NCBI RefSeq assembly: GCF_003390925.1
Contig: NZ_QUBS01000084.1
Span: forward strand, 62,001-126,000
Source: Trinickia diaoshuihuensis
GTDB lineage: Bacteria; Pseudomonadota; Gammaproteobacteria; Burkholderiales; Burkholderiaceae
DNA: 64,000 nt
Reading direction: 5' to 3'
The notes under the pieces are model-generated. The model was given only the letters and a program-made list of their open reading frames with translations, had not been told where the DNA came from and searched no databases. Below, one piece after another: positions 50,517-59,391 of the stretch (positions are counted from its first letter, which is position 1; every line of letters begins with the position of its first letter). The position numbers and the translations under genes were made by a program.

Positions 50517-51616
50517 ACTCGCGAGTCTTGTTGAATTGCCTCGTTCTCGATCGGCCGGTTTTCTTCGATCATGTTTTTGAATAACTGCCCCCATTCGTAG
50601 TCGTAGCGATCCGGATGGAAAGGAAACACTCCCGCGCCGGGCGTGAACGTCAGTTCTCCGAAATAAACCTTGCCGTCGGGTACGTAGAGATCGACGCGCA
50701 CATAGCCGAGCCCGTCGGCCAGCCGGGTGGCGAGTCTCACGATCTCATCCCAGTGCGGCGGTTTCGGCGGCGGGACCTTGCTGCGCGGGTAGTGGCCCAC
50801 AGCGAGGTCGAGATGATTCCAGTTCACGTCGAAGACATCGCCGTGCGGCGTGCCGAACCGGTCCGAGACGATGCCCGCGTAAATGATCGGCCCCGTATGG
50901 TCGCGGCCGAACATATTCATTTTTAGGTCGGCCGGGATGTTGCCCGCCCGGTCCAAGAGCAACTGCTCGAAGTACAACTTAGGCTTGATCGGACGATAGT
51001 GCCGCTCGCGCGAGGAGAGATAAAAGTCCTGCGCCAGCCACGCTTGAGCGAGCCGATTCAATTCCTCGAACGAGGTTCGGCGTTTGTCTTCGACGATCTT
51101 CACGAACGCGCAGCCGTGATTCGTCTTCATCACGAACGAGTTCGGCAGCGAAGCGAACAGCTCTTCCGTAAAGACCTCGGGCACGGCGATCAGCGGAATC
51201 AAATACTCCTCGCCGATCCGCTGTTTGACGAACTCGCGCACGGCGAGTTTGTCTGCGAGCACGCTCCATTGCGGCTCGGGGTGCAGGCAGCGCTGCAAAA
51301 TGAATTCGTTGAACGTTTGGGGCGCGGCAAGACTCGGAAAGCGGCCGACGTGACGACGATGCGATAGCCGCAAAAATAGTTCGTCGGGCAACAAACGCTT
51401 CGCCGCGCGCCAAGCACCGCGCATACCTTTATTGAGCCAAGCGGGGAGCCACCGCCGGGCTTTTTCGTGCATATTCATTGCCGCTGCGCCACGCGCCTCG
51501 ATGCACGCGTTCGTTCCAGTTAATACAGGCCCGGGCAGCACGAATGCCGCTCCGTCGCAGCCGGCTGGCTCGAGCTGCTGGCTGAGCTGCTGATCGGGTT
51601 CCGCTACTTTCGACAT
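50513..51616 (-). CDS. TupA-like ATP-grasp protein
   Basis: A 367-residue protein resembling the TupA-like ATP-grasp family: FNEFILQRCLHPEPQWSVLADKLAVREFV, then LIPLIAVPEVF, SFVMKTNHGCAFVKIV and the late YVRVDLYVPDGKVYFGELTFTPGAG. TupA joins glutamate units to glucuronate in teichuronopeptide synthesis; family members are often found in cell-surface polysaccharide clusters. An amide ligase activity is inferred. The first 45 residues precede the family start, so MNMHEK at 51478 is an alternative start. It is the first gene of the three-gene operon. Confidence 0.82.
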   Translation of the reverse strand: MSKVAEPDQQLSQQLEPAGCDGAAFVLPGPVLTGTNACIEARGAAAMNMHEKARRWLPAWLNKGMRGAWRAAKRLLPDELFLRLSHRRHVGRFPSLAAPQTFNEFILQRCLHPEPQWSVLADKLAVREFVKQRIGEEYLIPLIAVPEVFTEELFASLPNSFVMKTNHGCAFVKIVEDKRRTSFEELNRLAQAWLAQDFYLSSRERHYRPIKPKLYFEQLLLDRAGNIPADLKMNMFGRDHTGPIIYAGIVSDRFGTPHGDVFDVNWNHLDLAVGHYPRSKVPPPKPPHWDEIVRLATRLADGLGYVRVDLYVPDGKVYFGELTFTPGAGVFPFHPDRYDYEWGQLFKNMIEENRPIENEAIQQDSRV

Positions 51617-51875
51617 GGTCTATCCCCGCGTCTTCGATGCGCGTGTGTAGGTCAGTGATCCGTAGACGTGATGGAACCATTCCCCATGAGAGGGAGCAAT
51701 GCGAGGAGCCGGAAGTCGGGAAGCTTTGGCGCTTTATGCCGTGGTTATCTTGGGCGCTGTTGTTTGGAAATCTGTGCTTACAAAATCCGATATTTGCTTA
51801 GGCTTTTTACTCATTAACGCTGGCGGAATACGCCGGGTTTAAAAGGCCCACGAACCAGTGCAAAAACGCCATCGA

Positions 51876-52994
51876 TTAAGTTTGCGTGGCGAGCGAGCTT
51901 AAAGCGTATTCGTGTGCCGCGAGATCGATGCATGGCGCGCTCGCTGCGCATCGCATGAGAGTTGGGCATGCGATGCAAGACCCGGCGACGATCACGGCGA
52001 GGGGCTCGCTCGAGTCATACAACTGAACGAACGCTGCGCTGTCGGCACCGAGCATCGATCCATGCGGTGCCCGGAAAAGGCAAAGGTCCGCTTGCATCCC
52101 CTCCGATATGCGGCCACAGTCCGTTTGCCCCAAAACGCCTGCCGCATCGATGGTGGCCGCGTCGACAGCGCCTTCGGCGCTGGTTGCGGACCTACCTGCG
52201 AGAGCCGAAAGGCGCGACCCGGGAAAAGCCGTCTCAGTCGAGGTGCCGATCGGGCTGGCGTCGAGACGCCGCGCGCCGGATCGGACGAGTAGATCGACGT
52301 CATGGCGCGTCAACTGCGAAAGTCCCCAAACGGTCGTGCCATGGTGGAGCAACTGCAAAAAACTGAGCAGCTCGGTCTCGCTGCTATAGAACCGTTCGCG
52401 AAATGCTCGGGCCGAGTCGGGGCTGTCCGCGAACTCGAATCCCAAGGCAAGTCCCGCGGCGGCGGCCAGGTTATAGGCGTAGACGAGTTCGAATGCCGAG
52501 CCGATCGCAGCGCAGCGTACGGCGAGTGCGAGGCGGCCGCCGTGGCGCCGCATCAACGTATCGATGCGCGCGAGCGCACGCAACTCGGGCGCACCTGCGC
52601 GGGCATCCGGTCGATGTCCGCGACAGCGCGCGCGTGCGAATTCGTTCAACGTCAAACGGGCAACGACTCGCTGCGGCGCTTGGCGGGCTGCTACGACACA
52701 TTGCCTTGCCGTCGCGCATGACGTTCCGACGGTGGTGATCCCTGCGCGCAGCCATTGACCCGACGCGTGTGCGACGTCGCCAAAATCGGCATGGGTGCGA
52801 ACGAGCCCGGGCGTGCATACAAACGGGCGAGCATCGACCGCGGAGCCGAGCATGGATGTGCCCGGTGGCCGGAGGGCGCCGATCCGGTCGCCGTCGATTT
52901 CGAGGTCGCCGGCGACGAACCGGTGCGTCGAGTGATCGAAATAGGTAACGTTTTTAAGGGCCCATCGCGATGAACCCCGACCCGCCTCGCGCAT
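51876..52994 (-). CDS. Amidohydrolase-like protein with missing metal ligands
   Basis: A 372-residue protein similar in outline to TRZ/ATZ-type deaminases: an N-terminal beta segment (LEIDGDRIGALRPPG), the region PGLVRTHADFGD where the family has an HxH motif, and the late EGMQADLCLFRAP. The second His of HxH is Asp, and the later metal-binding His and Asp are not recognisable. It may be a pseudo-enzyme or a decaying gene. ATG 52994 follows CGGAGGACGGC. It lies 60 bases downstream of the PAP2 gene on the same strand. Confidence 0.65.
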   Translation of the reverse strand: MREAGRGSSRWALKNVTYFDHSTHRFVAGDLEIDGDRIGALRPPGTSMLGSAVDARPFVCTPGLVRTHADFGDVAHASGQWLRAGITTVGTSCATARQCVVAARQAPQRVVARLTLNEFARARCRGHRPDARAGAPELRALARIDTLMRRHGGRLALAVRCAAIGSAFELVYAYNLAAAAGLALGFEFADSPDSARAFRERFYSSETELLSFLQLLHHGTTVWGLSQLTRHDVDLLVRSGARRLDASPIGTSTETAFPGSRLSALAGRSATSAEGAVDAATIDAAGVLGQTDCGRISEGMQADLCLFRAPHGSMLGADSAAFVQLYDSSEPLAVIVAGSCIACPTLMRCAASAPCIDLAAHEYALSSLATQT

Positions 52995-53054
52995 GCCGTC
53001 CTCCGTGCGCCACACCGAGGAACGCTACGCAGGAATCATGCCGCTCGCATCGTC

Positions 53055-53663
53055 TTACGGGCGCAACCACCCCAGCCGGATGGGCGTGGCGAAGACGCGC
53101 CGATGGACGGTAATCGCCCACCGCGTGAGCGGCGGCCCGACGTATTTCCAAAAAGGGGCGGAGAGCGCGTGAACGGCGGCGACGATACAGACAGCACCGA
53201 GCATATCGAGCGGAAAATGCACCCCGAGGAAGATACGCGCCCAGGCCACGGCCAGGCCGCCCGCGAGCGTCAACAGGCCGAGACGGTTCATGCGCTGCGC
53301 GAACAGCGTGACGCATAGCGCGGCGAAGACGGTCGCATGGTCGCTTGGAAAGGACGAATCGGGCGCGTGCGCCAAAAACGTATGGCCGAGACCGATCATA
53401 AAAGGCCTCGGATGCTGCCATGCGAGGCCGATCAACTGATTTACCGCTAGCGAGGCCAACGCCAGCGCGCATCCTCGTAGCGCCGCTTCGCGCCGATGGG
53501 GGTCCGCCGACAGCCAGAGGCCGGTCAGAATCAGCGGGATCGACCAAATCAGGCCGTTCGCGATGAACGAGGCGATGGCGATGCGCCAGGCCGGCGTGGA
53601 CGGCGTCGCGTCGATCGCCAGAAAAAGCGTGCGGTTCAGGACTTCCAAGTCGGTCGGCACCAT
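53055..53663 (-). CDS. PAP2-family phosphatase (undecaprenyl-diphosphatase type)
   Basis: A 202-residue membrane protein with about six hydrophobic segments. PAP2 motifs are WQHPRPF, SSFPSDHATVF and ARIFLGVHFPLDMLG, with the catalytic His residues in the second and third. The family motif 1 normally begins with Lys seven residues before RP; that Lys is not seen. BcrC-type members recycle undecaprenyl diphosphate in the cell wall and give bacitracin tolerance. This role is inferred. It is divergent from the lytic transglycosylase gene. Confidence 0.85.
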   Translation of the reverse strand: MVPTDLEVLNRTLFLAIDATPSTPAWRIAIASFIANGLIWSIPLILTGLWLSADPHRREAALRGCALALASLAVNQLIGLAWQHPRPFMIGLGHTFLAHAPDSSFPSDHATVFAALCVTLFAQRMNRLGLLTLAGGLAVAWARIFLGVHFPLDMLGAVCIVAAVHALSAPFWKYVGPPLTRWAITVHRRVFATPIRLGWLRP

Positions 53664-53815
53664 GGGGACGGGCTCGTGGGGGACGGGCGCAAATTGTGGG
53701 ACCGGCCTGCTTAACGCAGCCTTAACGGTCGGTTCGAACCGCCCCGGATCGCCACCAAGCCGCGCGGGCCGCCCTGCGCGCCGCTTTTAATCGACTGATG
53801 AATTCAATCGGGCCC

Positions 53816-53844
53816 CTGAAAGCCTGCAACTGTGCCGCTATAAT
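53816..53844 (+). promoter_or_regulatory. Putative sigma-70 promoter of the lytic transglycosylase gene
   Basis: CTGAAA (53816-53821) and TATAAT (53839-53844) are spaced by 17 bases, 30 bases upstream of the ATG at 53875. The -10 is flanked by GCCGC and GCGGC, perfect 5-bp inverted arms, so it may lie in a small operator-like dyad. Confidence 0.5.
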
Positions 53845-53874
53845 GCGGCGCACCCCTTTTCTTCTTAGTGCCTG

Positions 53875-54531
53875 ATGACCCGACTTCTTTGCGCGCTGCT
53901 GATCTCGCTCGGTCTCGCCGCGTCCGCCGATGCGCAGGACTCCGAAGCGTCGCGCGCACTGGTGGCAACGGCGATCGCGGCCGCTAGCATGCCGGCGGAG
54001 TCATCGGCTTCGCGCGGCGGCTCGACAGTGGCCGATGCGGCGGCGCCGCAAGGCGCGGCGTCGGATGCATCGAGCGGTAACGCTTCGGGTGAAGTCCATC
54101 GGATCCGCGAGATGTTGACGCGCAAGTTCGGGATCGCACGAGCGAAGGCGGAGCAAATTTCGGCTGCGGTGATGACATCGGCCTCGAAGTATTCGCTGCC
54201 GCCTGCGCTCGTGCTTGCCATCATTTCGATCGAGTCGCGCTTCCAAGACCATGCGCGCGGCAGAAACGGCGCCACGGGGCTAATGCAAGTCGTGCCGGCG
54301 GCGCATAAGCGACTGGTCAAAAACCTCGATTTGACCGAACCGGCGATGAATATCGAGGCCGGTTCCGCCATTTTGCACGGCTATTTGGAATCCGCTCGCG
54401 GCGACGTGGGCGCCGCCCTCAAGAGCTACGGTGGTTCCACCGCTTACGCACGCAAAGTGAGTCTGCGCGAAAAAGACTTCGAAATCGTCGAGCCGGCCGG
54501 CCCCGCGGCGGGAGCGTCGGCCGCGCAGTAA
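53875..54531 (+). CDS. Lytic transglycosylase (SLT domain)
   Basis: A 218-residue exported protein. The signal peptide is MTRLLCALLISLGLAASADAQ, with cleavage at ADA/QD. A linker rich in Ala, Ser and Gly reaches about residue 70. The SLT domain contains the catalytic Glu in LAIISIESRFQ, with GATGLMQVVPAA and the later LKSYGGSTAYARKV. It cuts peptidoglycan glycan strands, leaving anhydromuramyl ends. It could open the wall for envelope assemblies, but no secretion genes are nearby. Confidence 0.9.
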   Translation: MTRLLCALLISLGLAASADAQDSEASRALVATAIAAASMPAESSASRGGSTVADAAAPQGAASDASSGNASGEVHRIREMLTRKFGIARAKAEQISAAVMTSASKYSLPPALVLAIISIESRFQDHARGRNGATGLMQVVPAAHKRLVKNLDLTEPAMNIEAGSAILHGYLESARGDVGAALKSYGGSTAYARKVSLREKDFEIVEPAGPAAGASAAQ

Positions 54532-54761
54532 CCCGTGACGTGGCTCCCGCGCATCGCTTGCTTCGAGTCGCGCGGGACCCATCAACGCAACTAGCGCGCC
54601 CCTGCACTTTGCGCCAGGACGGGCTGATAGACGAGATTTTCAGCAGTGCATGAGTGGCATGCTCTGCTAGAATCTGAGCCGTCGTGCGGAAAATAGGCAG
54701 GACACCAAAATAATTAGCGATTTCGCAAAGCAGGGCCATTCCGAACGTTAGGAAACAAAAC

Positions 54762-55151
54762 ATGAATCGGCTCCGCCCTTTGATCATCTTCACCGTTGCG
54801 CTGGGTTCGTTCGCGTATGCGGATGCCACGCAATGGACGCCGCTCAAAAGCGCCAGCGATTTGGCCTATGCGGTCGATACCGACAGTATTGCGACCGATT
54901 CCGACGGCTATATCGAATACACCGCCAAAACCACCTGGAAGGCGTCGTCGATGATGCCCGGCGCGAGCGCGCCCGTTTCGGTATCGGTCACGCGTTATCA
55001 GATCGACTGCGCCGGTAAGCAATGGCGCGCGCTCGATACGCACTACCTCGCCGCGGACGGCTCGCCGGCCGGCGGGCTCTCGGCCAATTCGACCTGGGTT
55101 GCCGTGAGCCCCGGCACCGTCGTCGATACGATGTTCCGCAAGGTTTGCTGA
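54762..55151 (+). CDS. Surface-adhesin E-like exported protein
   Basis: A 129-residue protein with a signal peptide (PLIIFTVALGSFAYADA/TQ). The beta-rich mature part matches the surface-adhesin protein E-like domain: WTPLKSASDLAYAVDTDSI and YIEYTAKTTWKAS, with two Cys (IDCAGKQWR and FRKVC) likely to form a disulfide. Many Burkholderia proteins of this type are of unknown function; adhesion is only a family name. It is a single gene. Confidence 0.75.
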   Translation: MNRLRPLIIFTVALGSFAYADATQWTPLKSASDLAYAVDTDSIATDSDGYIEYTAKTTWKASSMMPGASAPVSVSVTRYQIDCAGKQWRALDTHYLAADGSPAGGLSANSTWVAVSPGTVVDTMFRKVC

Positions 55152-55276
55152 TGCGCGGCGGGGCGCGTAAGCGCCGCCGCGGCACGGCGATCTTCAACTT
55201 GTTCTAGTATGTTGACCGCCGCAAGTAGGGTGCGAAGCGTGTTCGCACAGGCGGCCTCAACAAACAGGAGAGCAAG

Positions 55277-55711
55277 ATGCATCTTATGCGTAAGCTGAAT
55301 GTGGCCGTGTTGTTGTGGGCAGTCGCGGCAGGCGCCGCGTTCGCCGAAACGGTGACTTTGAAGGCCGACCTCGAGCCCTCCAGCGAAGTGCCGCCCAATA
55401 CGTCCAAAGGACATGGCGCTTTGCAGGCGACGTTCGACACTGCCTCGAAGAACCTCAAATGGAAAGTCACCTACGAAGGCCTGACGGGGCCCGCGACGAT
55501 GGCGCACTTTCATGGGCCCGCGCCCGTTGGTCAGAATGCCGGCGTTCAGGTCGGCATTCCGAAGGAGAAGCTTGCGAGCCCCATCGAAGGCGACAAGACG
55601 CTCAGCGATGTGCAGGCCGACGATTTGATGAAGGGCAAATGGTATTTCAACGTCCATACGGCGGCCAACCCGAGCGGCGAAATCCGCGGTCAGGTCCTGC
55701 CGGCCAACTAA
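55277..55711 (+). CDS. CHRD-domain exported protein
   Basis: A 144-residue protein with a signal peptide (LNVAVLLWAVAAGAAFA/E) and a single CHRD domain (LEPSSEVPPNTSKGHGALQATFD; TMAHFHGPAPVGQNAGVQV; WYFNVHTAANPSGEIRGQV). CHRD domains were first noted in chordin; their bacterial role is not known. It is an independent gene with its own ribosome-binding site (CAGGAGAGC) before ATG 55277. Confidence 0.88.
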   Translation: MHLMRKLNVAVLLWAVAAGAAFAETVTLKADLEPSSEVPPNTSKGHGALQATFDTASKNLKWKVTYEGLTGPATMAHFHGPAPVGQNAGVQVGIPKEKLASPIEGDKTLSDVQADDLMKGKWYFNVHTAANPSGEIRGQVLPAN

Positions 55712-55844
55712 GCCTTCCCATTGCTGCCGAAAGCGGCCGGTGCGCTTTCGCACACGGCCCGCTCCGGCTTCGCACCGCGCGCGGCCGTCGGCCGGTACCA
55801 TGGCGGTTCACGCCTAGGTCAAGTCACGCGCGGAGTGTATTGCG

Positions 55845-56807
55845 ATGAGCTGGCAAAGCGCCGTCGCCTGTTGGTTGCTCAAGAAACAATTTCGTCCCGA
55901 AACGCTCAAGCCTCATGTGAGCGTCGAGCGCGCTCGCGCCCATGCGAGCGCGCGTATCCGGCGGCCCAGGGTGCCGCGCGGCTGGCGGCTGACCGAGCGA
56001 GCGTTGCCGTCCCATGCGCCCCTGCGCGGCGAATGGCTCGAGCGCCGACACGATCTGGCCCAGCGATCCCCGGTGCGGACGATTCTGTATTGTCACGGTG
56101 GGGGCTATTACTTTTGCTCGCCCGCGTCGCACCGTCCGCTCGTGTTCGCACTCGCCGCGCGTTCCGGCGCCAGGACGTTTTCGCTCGATTACCGGCTGGC
56201 GCCCGAGCATCCGTTTCCGGCCGCGCTCGACGATGCGCTGGCGGCCTATCGCGGTTTGCTCGCTCACGGCATTGCCGCTGACTCGATCGTCATCGCCGGC
56301 GATTCGGCCGGGGGCGGTCTCGCGTTGGCCACGCTGGTCGCGCTGCGCGATGCCGGCGATCCGCTGCCGGCGGCCGGCGTGCTGTTTTCGCCATGGACCG
56401 ATCTTGCCGCCACGGGCGGTACGCTTCAGTCCAACGACGGCATCGATCCCATGTTTTGCGGCGCCGCCATTGGCCGTGCGGCAAAGTTCTACATCGGCGA
56501 TGCGGACCCGACTCATCCCTATCTGTCGCCGTTGTATGCCGACCTATCGGGCCTGCCGCCGCTGATGATCCAAGCGAGCAGTACCGAAGTGCTGCTGGAC
56601 GACACGCGGCGTGTCGCGGAGCGCGCACGCGCGGCGGGCGTCTCGGTGCACTGCGAAATCTGGCCCAACATGCCGCATGTCTGGCAGTTGTGGACGCCTT
56701 TCGTACCGGAAGCGAAGCAGGCGCTCGAACGGGCGACTCAATTCGTGCGAACTCATGCGCGCGAGCGCTTGCCGGGACCGGCTGGCGTCGATTCGATCGT
56801 GCGATAG
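55845..56807 (+). CDS. Alpha/beta hydrolase, hormone-sensitive-lipase family
   Basis: A 320-residue esterase. The oxyanion motif is YCHGGGYYFCSP, the nucleophile Ser lies in IAGDSAGGGLA, the Asp is probably in STEVLLDDTRR, and the His in MPHVWQLW. Substrates are typically short-chain esters. Its last 55 bases overlap the 3' end of the EcsC-family gene on the other strand. The start is assigned as ATG at 55845 (MSWQSAVACWLL); a GGAGTG region lies upstream. Confidence 0.88.
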   Translation: MSWQSAVACWLLKKQFRPETLKPHVSVERARAHASARIRRPRVPRGWRLTERALPSHAPLRGEWLERRHDLAQRSPVRTILYCHGGGYYFCSPASHRPLVFALAARSGARTFSLDYRLAPEHPFPAALDDALAAYRGLLAHGIAADSIVIAGDSAGGGLALATLVALRDAGDPLPAAGVLFSPWTDLAATGGTLQSNDGIDPMFCGAAIGRAAKFYIGDADPTHPYLSPLYADLSGLPPLMIQASSTEVLLDDTRRVAERARAAGVSVHCEIWPNMPHVWQLWTPFVPEAKQALERATQFVRTHARERLPGPAGVDSIVR

Positions 56808-57634
56808 GCGGTTTGCACGGCCTCGCTGCCGTAGCGTCGCTCCAGGCGCCGGACGGTGAAATGCCCGTGCGCCGTTTGCTGAAAATGGTCGATAAAGACC
56901 GTATTGACGGCCGCACCCAGTACCGCGCCGATGGCGGGAATCGACTTGGCGGCGATCTGCTCGCTCACCTGCGCGGAAAACCGCGCCGCGATGGCGTTCG
57001 TCAATCGCACGAGCGCGGGCGTGCCGTGTGCCGCCATGCCCTTGGCCGCCAGTTCCGACGACGCTTTCGAAACGGCTTGCGCGAGCGCGCCGCGGGCGAT
57101 GAAGTAGCCGAAATCGGCTTCTTCATCCTGGGCGCTGCTTCCCATTCCGAACACGGCGAGACATTGCAGCCGCGCCTCGGCTTCTCCCAAGTCCTCGCCC
57201 TCGCTGCGCGCGATGTCGCAGATCGAACGGAACATCAATGTCGTCGTAACGGGAAGCTCGGCCGGCAGCGCAATCAGGCCGAACGCTCCGCCGGCGGCGC
57301 CTGTCGTCGCGACGGCCACTTTATGAAGCCAATCGCGCGGCTTCGCGCTCGGCACGAGGCGCTCGCTCGGGTCCCGCTCCTCGATCCGCGGTGCTGGCGC
57401 GCCGAGCGTCGCGAGCGCCGTGCGCAGGCTCGCGTCGAGGGCGCGGCGCGTGGCGTCGGCGATGGTCTCGTGCGCATAGGCAGGCAACCGCGCGAGCAAC
57501 CGCTCGATCGGCATACCGACGGCACTCGCCAGCTTCATTGCCAGCGGCTGTTTTTCAAGCGCCCGCTTGGCGGCCGCGAGGGCGGCGAGGTCGGCTGCGG
57601 CCAGTGACGGCTCCGCGATGGGGATCGGTTCCAT
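56753..57634 (-). CDS. EcsC-family protein
   Basis: A 293-residue protein with the EcsC-type region from about residue 110 to 260: GAAGGAFGLIALPAELPVTTTLMFRSICDIA, and later IPAIGAVLGAAVNTVFIDHFQ. EcsC was named for the third gene of the Bacillus ecs operon; its role is not clear. Two hydrophobic stretches may be membrane-associated. The start at 57634 (MEPIPIAEPS) was chosen because the N-terminus then matches the family length; an upstream frame extension is not family-like. Confidence 0.82.
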   Translation of the reverse strand: MEPIPIAEPSLAAADLAALAAAKRALEKQPLAMKLASAVGMPIERLLARLPAYAHETIADATRRALDASLRTALATLGAPAPRIEERDPSERLVPSAKPRDWLHKVAVATTGAAGGAFGLIALPAELPVTTTLMFRSICDIARSEGEDLGEAEARLQCLAVFGMGSSAQDEEADFGYFIARGALAQAVSKASSELAAKGMAAHGTPALVRLTNAIAARFSAQVSEQIAAKSIPAIGAVLGAAVNTVFIDHFQQTAHGHFTVRRLERRYGSEAVQTAYRTIESTPAGPGKRSRA

Positions 57635-57769
57635 TGTGCGAATTGGCGAACGAAGAAGAGAAAAGCGGCGAGATCGGCCATGACCGCACGCGGCGATGGC
57701 CAGCAAGTTCCATGCGGCCATGCTATCATCCGGCATTCTTTGACGTATCAACGATTGCCTCCTCAAAAA

Positions 57770-59365
57770 ATGGCCGTTCATACCGCCGCTCATCACTCGC
57801 GTGGGCAGCTCCTGCCGTTCCGAGAGTCGCTCCTTGCCATGCTCGGCATCTCCTTCGTCACCATGCTGGTTGCATTCGATCAGACCGTCGTCGGTACGGC
57901 TTTGCCGACGATCGTCGCCGAATTGCGCGGTTTCGAACTGTATGCCTGGGTGGCCACGTCGTACTTGCTGACTTCCGTCATCACCGTGCCGATTTTCGGG
58001 CGCCTTGGCGATTACTTCGGCCGCAAGCCGTTCGTCATTGCATCGATCGTCGTGTTCACGGGCGCGTCCGTGCTGTGCGGCGCCGCCAACAGCATGGTGT
58101 TCCTCGTCATTGCGCGGGCATTACAGGGCATCGGCGGCGGGATGCTCGTCGGCACGGCGTTCGCCTGCATCCCCGATCTTTTTCCGGACTCCGTGGTGCG
58201 GCTGCGTTGGCAGGTCCTCATGAGTTCGGCATTCGGTATCGCCAATGCGATCGGGCCTTCGCTCGGCGGCTTTCTCACGCAGTACTACGGGTGGCGCTCT
58301 GCCTTCTACGTGAACCTGCCGGTCGGCTTGCTCTCGCTCTATTTCGTCTGGCGCTATTTGCCGCATGTACGGCACATCGAGGCGCGCGGCAAGATCCGCC
58401 TCGATTGGCCCGGTTCGCTGTTGATCGCCGCCGCGCTCGGTTCGCTGCAATTGCTCGTCGAATCGCTGTCGCAGCATGGACTCTCGGCCGGCGTCGCGGC
58501 GCTTGGCGTTGCCGCGGCCGTGGCGGCGGTGGCGCTCTGGAAGTGGGAGCGGCGCGCCGCGCAGCCGATCTTGCCGCTCGACATGTTCGCCAATCGCAGC
58601 CTTGCCGCGCTATTTATGTTGTCGGTGCTGGGCGGATACTCGATGTTTTCGCTGATCTTTTATGCGCCCTTGCTGTTGCAGGGCGGCTTCGGACTCGCGC
58701 CCAAGGATGCGGGCCTCTTGATCACGCCGCTCGTCGTCTTCATCACGATCGGCAGCATCTTGAACGGCCGTATCGTGACGCGTATTCGCCGTCCCAACGC
58801 GATGCTCTATGCCGGTTTCGCGCTATTGGCGGCCGCTTGCGTCGGCACCGCGTTGGCGACCCGTTCGATGCCGCATCCGCTGCTGATGGGCCTGATGGTG
58901 GTGGCCGGCATCGGACTCGGTTTTGTGTTGCCGAACTTGACCGTGTTCGCGCAGGAAACGGCCGGGCGCGAGCATTTGGGCATCGCCACGGCCTTGCTGC
59001 AGTCGCTGCGGATGATCGGCGGCATGTTCGGAGCGGCGGTTACCGGCACGCTCATCACGCATCTGTACGCGCGCGGCGTGCGCGACGCGTTGACGTTCGC
59101 CAATGCCACGCAGTGGTGGGCGACCATGCGAGATCCGCAAATCCTCGTCAATCAAGGCGCGCAGCGCACGCTGCTCGACTCGCTCGCGCGAGCGGGGCAA
59201 GACGGCGCGGCGTTGCTCGAGCAAGCGCGCGAGTCGCTCGTTACCGCGATTCATGCGGGGGTCGCGGTAGCGGCCGTCGTCGCCCTCGTTGCGCTTTGGC
59301 GCTGCGCGAGCGTACCGCACGTGAGCATCACCCGCAGAGGCGAGCGAGCGCCTGCGGCAGAATAG
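57770..59365 (+). CDS. DHA2-type MFS drug exporter
   Basis: A 531-residue protein with about 14 membrane segments. Motif A is GRLGDYFGRKPFV, and motif C-like GIANAIGPSLGGFLTQYYGWRSAFYVNLPVG is present. An extended loop between the last helices (about 415-490) resembles the DHA2 group. It probably exports toxic compounds. It is followed after 26 bases by a MarR gene on the same strand, so the pair is likely self-regulated. The ATG at 57770 is preferred to one at 57680 for its better match to the family N-terminus. Confidence 0.88.
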   Translation: MAVHTAAHHSRGQLLPFRESLLAMLGISFVTMLVAFDQTVVGTALPTIVAELRGFELYAWVATSYLLTSVITVPIFGRLGDYFGRKPFVIASIVVFTGASVLCGAANSMVFLVIARALQGIGGGMLVGTAFACIPDLFPDSVVRLRWQVLMSSAFGIANAIGPSLGGFLTQYYGWRSAFYVNLPVGLLSLYFVWRYLPHVRHIEARGKIRLDWPGSLLIAAALGSLQLLVESLSQHGLSAGVAALGVAAAVAAVALWKWERRAAQPILPLDMFANRSLAALFMLSVLGGYSMFSLIFYAPLLLQGGFGLAPKDAGLLITPLVVFITIGSILNGRIVTRIRRPNAMLYAGFALLAAACVGTALATRSMPHPLLMGLMVVAGIGLGFVLPNLTVFAQETAGREHLGIATALLQSLRMIGGMFGAAVTGTLITHLYARGVRDALTFANATQWWATMRDPQILVNQGAQRTLLDSLARAGQDGAALLEQARESLVTAIHAGVAVAAVVALVALWRCASVPHVSITRRGERAPAAE

Positions 59366-59391
59366 CGCCGAGCAAGGGAAAGGGTTGCATC

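Noticed and set aside
57391-59391. Long plus-strand frame running into the MarR gene
   Set aside because: Only the final 163 codons (from 59392) are a real protein; the rest overlaps the DHA2 exporter in another frame and has shadow-like composition.
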